From Deltaproteobacteria bacterium (GTDB taxonomy: Bacteria > Desulfobacterota > DSM-4660 > Desulfatiglandales > Desulfatiglandaceae), in NCBI GenBank assembly GCA_019307815.1, contig JAFDIV010000021.1, positions 1-64,000 on the forward strand: a DNA stretch of 64,000 nucleotides, read 5' to 3'. Below the pieces are notes generated by a model, which saw only the letters and a list, made by a program, of their open reading frames with translations, was not told where the DNA came from and made no database searches. The first letter of the stretch is position 1; the number at the start of each line of letters is the position of its first letter. Of this stretch, positions 25,728 to 33,449 are shown piece after piece. The position numbers were made by a program, and so were the translations under genes.

Positions 25728-26659
25728 CAAATTCCAAATATGATCCGGAGGCGATCTCTTGGGTCTAGCCTGCTGAGACCTGCCTTCTTGGTTTCCTCCA
25801 CGGCTGTCCTAAACTCCTGTGCCGTGAGCCTGCGGCTAATGAATTCATCCTCGTGTGCCCTGCCACAAGGCCTGTACTGATCCATCACATTTATGTAAGT
25901 ATTGGGAGAAATCTCATTTGCGATGAACTCGGCAATCCCTTTTGTGCCAGCGACATTATTCGGCATCACTAGGTGCCGCACGAGCAATCCCTTTACGGCA
26001 ATACCCCTCTCGTCCAGGATCAAGTCCCCGACCTGACGATGCATTTCCTTGATTGCGCCTTTTGCCACCTCAGGGTAATCAGGTGCATGGCAGTACCTCT
26101 CTGCCCACTTGGCCTCCCAGAACTTGAAATCCGGCATATAGATATCCACTACTCCATCGAGCAGCTTGAGTGACTCAACTTCATCATAGCCGCTGCTGTT
26201 ATAAACCAATGGGACTCTGAGCCCTTTTTCTGTTGCCACTAACAAGGCTTCCAATATCTGGGGTATCACATGGCTGGGAGTAACAAAGTTGATATTGTGA
26301 CATCCCCTTTCTGCCAAGGCCAACATCATTGACGCCAGTTGTTCAGCTCCCACCTCCACCCCTTCCCTCAAATGACTTATCTCAAAATTCTGACAAAAAG
26401 AGCAAAGGAGATTACATGAACTGATGAAAATAGTTCCAGAGCCATATTGCCCCACCAGGGGTGATTCCTCACCAAAGTGGGCATTGTAACTGGCCACCAT
26501 GGCCTTTCGACCCGTCTCGCAGAATCCCTTTTCTCCATCCAGTCGGTTGACTCCGCATTGCCTAGGGCAAAGAGTACAGGCCTCAAGTCGCTCCAAGGCC
26601 CTCTCAGCCCGTTCCTTCAACCCACTTTTTTCGTTCAAGGCCACGTAAGAAGGTAGCAC
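25727..26659 (-). CDS. PflX-like radical SAM protein (COG1313 type)
   Basis: 310 residues. An N-terminal cysteine cluster (CTLCPRQCGVNRLDG, GFCETG) is followed by the radical SAM motif CNLLCSFCQN (C-x3-C-x2-C), and then by the COG1313 signatures NFVTPSHVIPQILEAL, VDIYMPDFKFW, RHLVMPNNVAGT and NVMDQYRPCG. The family resembles pyruvate formate-lyase activating enzymes, but its substrate is not established. The start is a GTG at 26659 with no strong ribosome site; the region 26660-26771 upstream holds no gene. It heads a coupled unit with the phosphatase and the HgdB-like protein. Confidence 0.83.
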   Translation of the reverse strand: MLPSYVALNEKSGLKERAERALERLEACTLCPRQCGVNRLDGEKGFCETGRKAMVASYNAHFGEESPLVGQYGSGTIFISSCNLLCSFCQNFEISHLREGVEVGAEQLASMMLALAERGCHNINFVTPSHVIPQILEALLVATEKGLRVPLVYNSSGYDEVESLKLLDGVVDIYMPDFKFWEAKWAERYCHAPDYPEVAKGAIKEMHRQVGDLILDERGIAVKGLLVRHLVMPNNVAGTKGIAEFIANEISPNTYINVMDQYRPCGRAHEDEFISRRLTAQEFRTAVEETKKAGLSRLDPRDRLRIIFGI

Positions 26660-26771
26660 AGTTTACCACTCACAAAAAAACACAACCCCCTGGGAGTTTA
26701 TACACTATTGTCCCACGGGGAAAGCCTGTTTAGCTAAGACTTGGTATTTAGCATCCAAACCCTATCCCACT

Positions 26772-27476
26772 CTATTCCCTGCTCTGGCCGAAAAACCTGA
26801 GAAGCAAAAGAAAGAGGTTGATGAAATCCAAATACAGGGACAGGGCTCCAAGAATAGCCCCTTTACGTACCACACTTGCATCAAGCCCAGCAGGTTGGGT
26901 CAATGCCATTTCCTTCAACCGTTGGGTGTCGTAAGCCGTGAGCCCAAGGAAGACAAATACGCCAATATATGTAATAATGGCGCTCATAGCGCTACTGTGT
27001 ATAAACATGTTTACTACGGACGCAATAATGATCCCGATCAGTCCCATGACCAGAAACCCGCCAAAAGAGGTCAAATCCCTCTTTGTCGTCCATCCATATA
27101 CACTGCATGCCACAAAGGTAGCTGCACACACAAAAAAGGTGCTCACAATGGATGTGCGGGTATAGATCAGAAAAATAGAAGATATTGTCACCCCATTAAG
27201 GCCAGAATAAAGTACGAACAGGGAAGTGGCTGTGCCTGCACTCATTCGAGTTACCATTCCACTAATGGCAAAAACTAGGCCTAACTCACCAAAAATCAAA
27301 ATGAAAATTAGGATGGGATTACCAAATAGAAGTCTTAGGAGGCTCGGGCTATTGGATACATAGAAGGCTACCACTCCGGTCAGGGCTAACCCAACGGCCA
27401 TCCAGTTGTATACACTACGTACAAATTCATTGACCATTATGTCTGCCCTGGGTCGGGCCAGTGAAACCTGATCCAT
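26772..27476 (-). CDS. Bax inhibitor-1 (TMBIM/YbhL-YccA) family membrane protein
   Basis: 234 residues from ATG 27476, which has GGAGG 8 nt upstream; the longer frame to 27512 is not favoured. Seven hydrophobic helices run from about residue 25 to the end (VGLALTGVVAFYVS, ILIFILIFGELGLVFAI, TSLFVLYSGLNGVTISSIFL and others). The family signature with the pore acidic pair is visible in LTAYDTQRLKEM and ALSLYLDFINLFLLLLRFFG. Bacterial homologues such as BsYetJ are pH-sensitive calcium leak channels of the inner membrane. Here the physiological role is unknown. A nested inverted repeat lies in its leader. Confidence 0.88.
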   Translation of the reverse strand: MDQVSLARPRADIMVNEFVRSVYNWMAVGLALTGVVAFYVSNSPSLLRLLFGNPILIFILIFGELGLVFAISGMVTRMSAGTATSLFVLYSGLNGVTISSIFLIYTRTSIVSTFFVCAATFVACSVYGWTTKRDLTSFGGFLVMGLIGIIIASVVNMFIHSSAMSAIITYIGVFVFLGLTAYDTQRLKEMALTQPAGLDASVVRKGAILGALSLYLDFINLFLLLLRFFGQSRE

Positions 27477-27505
27477 CGCGTGTACCTCCAACTTTGGAAA
27501 TCTAG

Positions 27506-27571
27506 CGATCAACTCCCATTCCCCTCATCTCAATCTCAAACTGAGGGCTTGTTAGAGTTTGAAGTTGATCG
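27506..27571 (-). promoter_or_regulatory. Nested inverted repeat in the leader of the Bax inhibitor-1 gene
   Basis: CGATCAACT (27506-27514) pairs with AGTTGATCG (27563-27571), and TCAAACT (27536-27542) pairs with AGTTTGA (27556-27562). The right arms are contiguous, the left arms are separated by 21 nt, giving a 16-bp bulged hairpin 30-95 nt before the start codon. A transcribed regulatory leader or an operator are possible. The surrounding 27477-27995 contains no gene. Confidence 0.35.
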
Positions 27572-27926
27572 TTACTATCAATTTGCCAAAATAGAAAGCC
27601 CTAAATGCAAATGCCATTATAACCGATTCCTTAGAAAGTGCAAGCCAAGCCGGTCTTGGAAACTAACAAAACGCCTAACCCCCGCTCTAATCCCATGATT
27701 TGCTTAACTATAGCCAATATTAAAGCATAACATTAAGTTTATATTTTAACCTTTTATTTTTATTGTAATAAAACTATCAACAAGCAAGTGGATACCTATA
27801 GTGTTATTAGCAACATAAAGGTAAACATAGTATGGGAATATGTCAAAAGAGACTGTTGAAATCAGTTCCTTTAACACCTAATATCGCATTTTTTGACAAG
27901 AAAACTCCTTTCTTTATCTGGCAATC

Positions 27927-27935
27927 TGGTATTAT
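27927..27935 (+). promoter_or_regulatory. Candidate extended -10 promoter for the PFKFB-type gene
   Basis: TGGTATTAT fits the extended -10 pattern TGn-TATnnT, 60 nt upstream of the ATG at 27996. A TTGACA at 27893-27898 is too far away for normal spacing to this -10. AAGGAGG (27975-27981) is the ribosome site, with a rather long 14-nt spacing. Confidence 0.35.
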
Positions 27936-27995
27936 AGATATCCGAGCAGTTCCCTAGAAGGTTCTTTTCCTAAAAAGGAGGATATTGGGCAAGGT

Positions 27996-29210
27996 ATGGT
28001 ACCAAATACGCTTTGCATTGTTATGGTTGGGCTCCCGGCACGGGGCAAATCCACTATAGCAAGAAAGCTGAGAGAAAACCTGTCGCGGGACCGCATCTCC
28101 TGCCGAATATTTAACAACGGCCAGCTACGAAGGAGAATAAGAAGCCAGGATACTTCACGCCCGGAATTTTATGACCCCAATAATGAGGTAGGAGTAAGGC
28201 TTAGGGAAAGGATAGCCCTGATCAATCTTGATCGGGCCAGACGATACCTGGAAAATGGCGGCCAGGTTGCAATTATTGATGCAACAAACGTGAGCCTTAA
28301 AAGGAGACGAAAAGTCCAGTCCTTCTTAGGCGAGCACCCTATCCTCTTCATTGAATGCGTCAATGATGACGAAGAAATCCTGGAGGCGAGCATCCGGCAC
28401 AAGACCCGTTTACCGGAATTTCAAGGTCTTTCTGCAGAGCTTGCCATGGAAAGTTTTAAAAAGCGAATCCTTTATTACAACACAATATACAACCCATTAG
28501 GGGAAGAAAGGGACTTCATCAGGCTGGACTCCCTAAATAACCGGATTCTTCAGGAAGAAATCGTAAGCGATATACCGTTTTACGATCGTATCAGAGACTT
28601 TTTGGTCACCGATAGTGTAAAAAATCTCTTCTTGATTCGCCATGGTGAGACCTATTTCAACCTGGAAAATAGGATCGGGGGAGACTCTAGCCTCACCCAA
28701 AAGGGAAAAGAGCAGGCCGAGGCCCTTGCCAGATATTTCCAGAAAAAGAGAATACCCTTTATTTTCACTAGCAAGAAGAAAAGGACAGTGGAGACGGCCG
28801 AACCTATCCAGCGATTACAAGAATCATGCTCCATCATCCCCCTTGAGGAATTCAATGAAATAGACAGTGGTATCTGTGAATGTATGAGTTATGAGGAGAT
28901 TCAGCAGCAGATGCCCGATGTATATTACGCGCGAAAACAGGATAAATACAATTATGTATATCCGGAGGGAGAAGGGTATGTAACCATGAAATCTAGAGTG
29001 GACCGAGGAATCAAAAAGGCCTTGTTTCTGAGTGGGGGCGCAGAAAATATCATGATTGTAGGCCACCGGGCTGTGAACCGGATGATCCTTTCACACTTTC
29101 TATACCGCCGCACCGAGGATGTGCCTTATATTTATATCCCCCAAGACAAATTCTACCACATCGTTGCCACACAATATAAAAAACTTTTTCAGCTCAAGCC
29201 ATATACATAA
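27996..29210 (+). CDS. Bifunctional 6-phosphofructo-2-kinase/fructose-2,6-bisphosphatase homologue (PFKFB type)
   Basis: 404 residues with the order kinase then phosphatase, as in animal and yeast PFKFB. Kinase half (1-205): Walker A GLPARGKS with K18, the FNxGxxRR segment (IFNNGQLRRRI), IIDATNVSLKRRR and FIECVNDDEEI. Phosphatase half (206-404): R215-H216-G-E with the phosphorylated-histidine position, NRIGGDSSLTQKGKEQA, SKKKRTVETAE, E288 in NEIDSGICE, R313/K317/Y318 in RKQDKYNYVYPEGEGY, and H357 in VGHRAVNR. R313, K317 and Y318 match the residues that hold the 6-phosphate of fructose-2,6-bisphosphate in eukaryotic enzymes, so it is more than a generic phosphoglycerate mutase fusion. It lacks the long regulatory N-terminus of animal isoforms. 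It would set fructose-2,6-bisphosphate and thus the PFK/FBPase balance. Confidence 0.88.
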   Translation: MVPNTLCIVMVGLPARGKSTIARKLRENLSRDRISCRIFNNGQLRRRIRSQDTSRPEFYDPNNEVGVRLRERIALINLDRARRYLENGGQVAIIDATNVSLKRRRKVQSFLGEHPILFIECVNDDEEILEASIRHKTRLPEFQGLSAELAMESFKKRILYYNTIYNPLGEERDFIRLDSLNNRILQEEIVSDIPFYDRIRDFLVTDSVKNLFLIRHGETYFNLENRIGGDSSLTQKGKEQAEALARYFQKKRIPFIFTSKKKRTVETAEPIQRLQESCSIIPLEEFNEIDSGICECMSYEEIQQQMPDVYYARKQDKYNYVYPEGEGYVTMKSRVDRGIKKALFLSGGAENIMIVGHRAVNRMILSHFLYRRTEDVPYIYIPQDKFYHIVATQYKKLFQLKPYT

Positions 29211-29274
29211 GGAGGGAATCGTGACTGCACCTAAGGCGTATTTCTCTTTTTCTTATAAAGGTGATTTGGCGTGA

Positions 29275-29348
29275 CGCGCCTGGGAGGATTCGAACCCCCG
29301 ACCCGCGGATTAGAAGTCCGCTGCTCTATCCTGCTGAGCTACAGGCGC
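29275..29348 (-). tRNA. tRNA-Arg, anticodon TCT
   Basis: 74 nt. Acceptor GCGCCTG/CAGGCGC with discriminator G, D-arm AGCTCAGCAGGATAGAGC, anticodon stem GCGGA/TCCGC with loop CTTCTAA (TCT at 29314-29312), and T-arm with GGTTCGAATCC. CCA is not encoded, so the 3' end depends on the CCA-adding enzyme encoded at 55 kb. It lies 62 nt downstream of the orphan 449-residue gene on the same strand. Confidence 0.95.
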
Positions 29349-29410
29349 TCGCTTTCTTTATACCAAATCCGCAGAAAATTTCAGCAAAAATTTGGATTAA
29401 ACGGGGTATA

Positions 29411-30760
29411 CTATCCATTCTGCCGAGCGAATTTCATGGCACCCCCGTTAAGCACCTGACGAAGGGCCACATTGGTATTCTCCTCCAGTTCGCCCATTAT
29501 TTTCGCCAGGGCCTTTAGATGGATAAGGCTTTTCCTTGACTTGTCCTGGTGGGGAAGTTTTAGGAATGGATTGCCCAAGATGTCGATAATCTTTTCCAAA
29601 AACATCAGGTCAAACTGATCGGGCATCCTGTATATTAGGTCAACCCATTGCTGCTTAAGCTGATCTGGCATGTCGTGGTATGAATCAATCAATTTAGGGT
29701 CTTTGCCAACATAAAGTGATCTTCTCAGCCTATCCAGGGTTTGTTTCACCTGATCTCTCAAATGGGAATTTCCATTACTAGAATTCAGAAGACTCTCCCA
29801 CTTTTGTTCTATTTTGAACTTGATCCAGTTCTCGGCCTTTTCAGGAGGTAAGGAAAGCTCCAAAAATTTCTTGTGAGCCTCTCTTAACTCCTGCGTCAAC
29901 GCACGGTCGTCCGTGGTCACGTCATCCAAAATCCTATTAAGATGCTTTATGGATTCCTGTTTTGTATCCCTTATATGGCAACTTTCTCGCAGAATTTCTT
30001 CCCATTGGTCTCTTAGGAATCCCAGCTCATGTTTAATCAAGGAAAAGATCAGGCCGGACTTGGTTATGGTATTGCGGAGGGAATCGGAGATAATGTTACA
30101 GGAATTTACCTTATCCTGTGCGAGTTCCCGCATGGCTTCCAAGGACTGCTCCTTTAGCTGATAGGAAAGGAGCTCAGTACCAAGGGTGCGAGAAAGCTTT
30201 TTGATAAGCCGTGTCTCGGGGCTGTCCATCTTAATTGTACCCGGACGGAAGTGTATTTTTATGACAGCCACCACCATATAATCCGTATCCTGCCAAATCA
30301 CTTCTCCTTCATAGTTTCTCGGGTACTCGAAGTTCGGTTCCCCTTCAAGAAACAGATCATGCTTGCGGATCAGTACAGGCTCCATGTGATGAGAGTCTTC
30401 CCTGCCCCCACCCAACTGGACTCGAACACTTCGAATATCTTTCTCAGGGTCTTCTGCGGTCCAGCTCTTCTGCCTTTCCACGCACCAAGCCATGGCCTCT
30501 AATGGACGGCCAGGCTCATCCCTGTATTGCCACCAGGGTTTGCCTGGTGGATTATAATCAGAACTCTCTGGCAGGCCCCATGAAATATTTTTCCTCTGCT
30601 CATCAATAACCCCTGATGTCACCCTTGTGGCCACCATATCAGGAGGGCTGCCTATAGAATATACGGTACCCTTGTAGGCATTGGGAAGGCAAAAGAGGAT
30701 GGTCTCAATAATCTCTTTGCAGGCCTGTTCAAGCGAAGCTTTGTTTATACGTAATGACAA
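29411..30760 (-). CDS. Orphan soluble protein, possible degenerate signalling protein
   Basis: 449 residues, with no signal peptide or membrane segment. The N-terminal 190 residues look like a mixed alpha/beta sensor-like domain (VYSIGSPPDMVATRV, YMVVAVIKIHFRPG). A long helical segment follows at about 205-330 (LKEQSLEAMRELAQDKVNSC, LIFSLIKHELGFLRDQWEEI), placed like a histidine-kinase dimerisation helix pair, but no H-box with a following Glu/Asp and no ATPase domain is seen. The C-terminal third is helical. I do not recognise the family. The start has no strong ribosome site. Confidence 0.6.
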   Translation of the reverse strand: MSLRINKASLEQACKEIIETILFCLPNAYKGTVYSIGSPPDMVATRVTSGVIDEQRKNISWGLPESSDYNPPGKPWWQYRDEPGRPLEAMAWCVERQKSWTAEDPEKDIRSVRVQLGGGREDSHHMEPVLIRKHDLFLEGEPNFEYPRNYEGEVIWQDTDYMVVAVIKIHFRPGTIKMDSPETRLIKKLSRTLGTELLSYQLKEQSLEAMRELAQDKVNSCNIISDSLRNTITKSGLIFSLIKHELGFLRDQWEEILRESCHIRDTKQESIKHLNRILDDVTTDDRALTQELREAHKKFLELSLPPEKAENWIKFKIEQKWESLLNSSNGNSHLRDQVKQTLDRLRRSLYVGKDPKLIDSYHDMPDQLKQQWVDLIYRMPDQFDLMFLEKIIDILGNPFLKLPHQDKSRKSLIHLKALAKIMGELEENTNVALRQVLNGGAMKFARQNG

Positions 30761-30907
30761 TGTGAAAAAACCCCACAGCTACAATGCTTAAGACCCATTG
30801 GGGAGTTCGACTTTTAAAAAAGAGTACTTTAAGCATTTTTTTTATTTTGTCAACAGAAATGCTCACATGAGCTTGACATTCTGACAAGGGGATGCAAGAT
30901 TTTAAAT

Positions 30908-31777
30908 ATGCAACACGATCCTATACACATACATCGGCTCCCTGATCTGAAATACCCCATCTGCATCGCAGGATTTGAGGGCTGGGGAAATGCCCTTGAT
31001 GTGTCCAAGGCTATGATAACCTATCTTATCCGCAAGCTTGATGCCGAGCCTTTTGCTTCCATCAACGGAGACCTTTTCTATCGGTTTGATGAGTCCAGAC
31101 CGTGGGTGGAGATCGAGGGAGGAGTCCTCAAATCCATTGACCCACCTGGCGGCAATTTTTATACTGTCAATTTGGCCCATTCTGAGCATGGCCTATTGCT
31201 CTTGCGGGCAACCGAACCCCATGTTCGTTGGTACACCTTTGTTGAAGGTGTACTGAGACTTTGCAAAGAACTCCAAGTAGAGACCATTATCACCCTTGGG
31301 AGCATGTACGACAATGTTTTGCATTCGGATACCGTCATATCCGGATTTGCTTCAACCCCTGAATTACTCCACACCTTAGAGGAAAGGGATATCGTCCCAG
31401 TCAACTACCAAGGCCCTGGTGCTATACATTCGCTCTTCCATTCCGAAGGCCAAAAGCTCGGCTTTCAATGCATAAGCCTCTGGTGCCATTGCCCTTACTA
31501 TCTCCAGGGGACCACACACTTTGGGCTGCTTTCCGCTCTGGGGGAAACCCTCTCTTTCCTGTGTGGCTTTGAATTGGACAGGACAGAGCTTGATGTGAGC
31601 TGGAAGGAACTGAATAGGCAGATCCAATCCCTTATAGAAAAAAATCCCGAGCTCCAAAAAATGATCGAAGACTTACGTAAGGCAAAGGTGAGGGGGTCAT
31701 GGGAAACCATAAAGGGCTCACCCAGAAAAGACGGAAAGGTCATTCATATTGAAGATTTTCTGAGGCCCAAAAGTTAA
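30908..31777 (+). CDS. PAC2-family protein (proteasome assembly chaperone-like)
   Basis: 289 residues. The PAC2 fold is seen in PICIAGFEGWGNALDVSKAM, LLLLRATEPHVRWYTFVEGVL, ETIITLGSMYDNVLHSD, NYQGPGAIHSLF and LWCHCPYYLQGTTHFGLLSAL, with a C-terminal helical tail (SWKELNRQIQSLIEKNPELQ). In archaea and actinobacteria such proteins are linked to proteasome assembly; in anaerobic bacteria the role is unknown and no proteasome gene is nearby. It is divergent from the orphan 449-residue gene and convergent to the sirtuin gene. No clear ribosome site precedes the ATG. Confidence 0.8.
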   Translation: MQHDPIHIHRLPDLKYPICIAGFEGWGNALDVSKAMITYLIRKLDAEPFASINGDLFYRFDESRPWVEIEGGVLKSIDPPGGNFYTVNLAHSEHGLLLLRATEPHVRWYTFVEGVLRLCKELQVETIITLGSMYDNVLHSDTVISGFASTPELLHTLEERDIVPVNYQGPGAIHSLFHSEGQKLGFQCISLWCHCPYYLQGTTHFGLLSALGETLSFLCGFELDRTELDVSWKELNRQIQSLIEKNPELQKMIEDLRKAKVRGSWETIKGSPRKDGKVIHIEDFLRPKS

Positions 31778-31807
31778 GCTCTCAGGAGTCAGATTTCAGC
31801 CCTGGGA

Positions 31808-31830
31808 GGTTCACCATTCACCGTTGACCG
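31808..31830. repeat. Short TTCACC/CCGTTG intergenic repeat, copy 1
   Basis: TTCACCATTCACCGTTGACC at 31810-31829 matches 63843-63862 at 18 of 20 positions. Both copies lie between genes. They look like members of a small tandem ACCGTT-type repeat family. Confidence 0.5.
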
Positions 31831-31847
31831 GTCCTCGGTTGAAATGG

Positions 31848-32606
31848 CTACATCAGATGGTTTCCACCACCTTGCCTTTTTACTTCCTCCACCAGCGACT
31901 CTACTATAGCTCCTGCCCCTCCCTGTAAAAAGATATCTGTGATAGAATCAGTGAGGTGGGTTCTTTCCTTATTGATCTCAATAATCTTTGCATGGTTCTG
32001 TTTGGCTATAGTGGGTATTGTATTAGCAGGGGAGACCACGGCTGAGGTCCCAATGACCAATAAAGCCTCTGCTGAAGAGGCCAACTGAAATGATCGGTTC
32101 AAGGCCTCAGCAGGAATTGGTTCACCAAAGAAGACCACATCAGGTTTTAGGATTTTTTTGCACTCACATTTAGGGGGGAATTCATCTCTTTTTTCTTCGG
32201 TCTTGTATCTCTTGCCGCACCATATGCACGACAGAGTGCTAGAATTACCATGATATTCTATCACATTTTTTGAGCCACCTTCTTGATGCAGGTTGTCGAT
32301 ATTCTGGGTGATAATATAGTGGAGATACCCCATTTTTTCCAGTTCACCCAAGCCGATATGGGCCTTATTGGGCTTGGCAGATGCCACTACCTCCTCCATA
32401 TCCCGAAGCATCTGCCAAACTTTTTCTGGATCTGCCTGAAAAGCCTCGATAGTAGCATATTCGGCGGGATCATACTTGGACCAGAGGCCATCTGCGCTAC
32501 GAAAATCAGGGATCCCAGATTCTACAGAGATCCCAGCCCCTGTCAGGGCCAAAGTCAACTTGGATCTGAGTATAATCTCTGCTGCTTGAGATATGAGTTC
32601 TTGCAT
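31848..32606 (-). CDS. NAD-dependent protein deacylase, sirtuin (Sir2/CobB family)
   Basis: 252 residues from ATG 32606 (GTG 32609 is the alternative; GGAGAGG upstream serves both). It removes acyl groups from lysines using NAD+. The signature motifs are GAGISVESGIPDFRS, ITQNIDNLHQEGG, the catalytic histidine in EYHGN, zinc ligands CIWCG and the close pair C-x-C in PKCECKK, then KPDVVFFGEPIP and GTSAVVSPAN. The second zinc pair is C-x-C rather than the common C-x-x-C. It is transcribed in the same direction as the broken yfcE gene upstream. Confidence 0.92.
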   Translation of the reverse strand: MQELISQAAEIILRSKLTLALTGAGISVESGIPDFRSADGLWSKYDPAEYATIEAFQADPEKVWQMLRDMEEVVASAKPNKAHIGLGELEKMGYLHYIITQNIDNLHQEGGSKNVIEYHGNSSTLSCIWCGKRYKTEEKRDEFPPKCECKKILKPDVVFFGEPIPAEALNRSFQLASSAEALLVIGTSAVVSPANTIPTIAKQNHAKIIEINKERTHLTDSITDIFLQGGAGAIVESLVEEVKRQGGGNHLM

Positions 32607-32630
32607 CACTCTTTGCCTCTCCTCCCCATA

Positions 32631-33219
32631 TCATGGTAATGTGACAATTTCCCCCTCCAGGGAATCCAAATCAACCACGGCCACAGTGGATTCTCCGTAA
32701 AGCCAGGCGCCGCACTCACCAGGATTTAGGACAAGGGTCTGCCCCTGCTTTCTCATTTCAGGTTCATGGGTATGCCCATAAACAATAAGCGAATAGGCCT
32801 GACTAGCAACCAGAGCATCCAAGGTCTCGAAATAGTGGCCTAATAATATCTTCTTTCCATCGTATTCCTCTTGGCGGAAAGTCTGTTCGATCTTCCCTTG
32901 GCTTATCCTATGAAGTGCCATCTTATCGCCGTCATTGTTCCCCCAAACCCCCATAAAGTCACATTGCAAATAAACTACCCCGCCGCAAGCAGCGGGGTAT
33001 TCCCAAAAGCATTGAACGCCCCAAGGGGCGGGGAATATGACCCAAAGTAGATTCAAACAAGGGCTTTACAGAAAAAGGGGCCACATAATCGCCTGCATGA
33101 AGGACCAGATCCACCATCTCTCGGTTGAACAGGGCCACCGCCTTTCTCACTTGGGGTACGTTATCATGCGTATCTGACAGAATTCCCAGCTTCAACACAC
33201 CTCTCCAAAAAAACCGCAT
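32631..33219 (-). pseudogene. YfcE/MJ0936-type phosphodiesterase gene, broken by a 76-nt insertion
   Basis: The N-terminal part (about 33219-33047, with VLKLGILSDTHDNVPQ and DLVLHAGDYVAPFSV) and the C-terminal part (about 32966-32631, with CDFMGVWGNNDGD, VIYGHTHEPEM-like VYGHTHEP and LNPGECG) together make one complete calcineurin-like phosphodiesterase. They lie in different frames. Removing 76 nt at 32967-33042 joins them in one frame: codons for E-S-T-L-Q-C-D-F then run through, matching the spacing usual in the family. The metal-site residues are otherwise intact, so the insertion is probably recent. Two short overlapping open frames remain (32959-33219 and 32631-33056), neither able to make the whole active site. 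GGAGAGG lies before GTG 33198/TTG 33195, likely the true start. Confidence 0.8.
32967..33042. mobile_element. 76-nt double-hairpin (REP-like) insertion inside yfcE
   Basis: The insert contains two hairpins: TACCCCGC/GCGGGGTA (32976-32983 with 32992-32999, 8-nt loop) and CGCCCC/GGGGCG (33017-33022 with 33025-33030, 2-nt loop), joined by A/T-rich spacer. CAAA occurs at both junctions (32967-32970 and 33043-33046), so the boundaries are ambiguous by 4 nt or there is a 4-bp duplication. Paired GC-rich hairpins of this kind resemble REP doublets moved by IS200/IS605-related transposases. No other copy was found in the window. Confidence 0.65.
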
Positions 33220-33223
33220 AAGA

Positions 33224-33415
33224 TCAGTTTATGGATTCAAAAACTATTTTTCTTTCTGTGTTGTTGTAAAGCTTGAAACGAGCCTTAACTATCCTTTGTT
33301 CGCCAAATATATTCTCTAATCTTACTTCATCATTGTTGAATTCCACCAGATCCACGTTTTCCAGGAGTTTTTTTTCCTTCCCATCCTTTAACAAGAAGGC
33401 ATGAGCCTCACACAT
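33224..33415 (-). CDS. CooT-family nickel-binding protein
   Basis: 63 residues starting MCEAHAFLLKDGKEKKLLEN and continuing VDLVEFNNDEVRLENIFGEQ, the full CooT pattern. In Rhodospirillum rubrum CooT, Cys2 is needed for nickel binding in the dimer, and Cys2 is present here. CooT assists nickel loading of carbon monoxide dehydrogenase, but many anaerobes carry paralogues away from cooS, as here. An AAGGCGG stretch precedes the ATG. It lies between the broken yfcE and a small His-rich protein, all on the minus strand. Confidence 0.82.
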   Translation of the reverse strand: MCEAHAFLLKDGKEKKLLENVDLVEFNNDEVRLENIFGEQRIVKARFKLYNNTERKIVFESIN

Positions 33416-33449
33416 TTTTCCACCGCCTTTCCCTAATCAGGTTGGATTT

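Noticed and set aside
27996..29210. Reading the PFKFB gene as an accidental fusion of an adenylate-kinase-like and a phosphoglycerate mutase gene
   Set aside because: Gene order, lengths and the fructose-2,6-bisphosphate pocket residues (R313, K317, Y318) all match true PFKFB proteins.
29261..29518. 85-residue open frame on the plus strand across tRNA-Arg
   Set aside because: Its distinctive residues come from reading tRNA-Arg backwards; this is a well-known spurious frame over tRNA genes.
30783..30843. Possible rho-independent terminator (AATGCTTAA/TTAAGCATT plus T run) upstream of PAC2
   Set aside because: The loop would be 37 nt and no plus-strand gene ends there; too weak to call.
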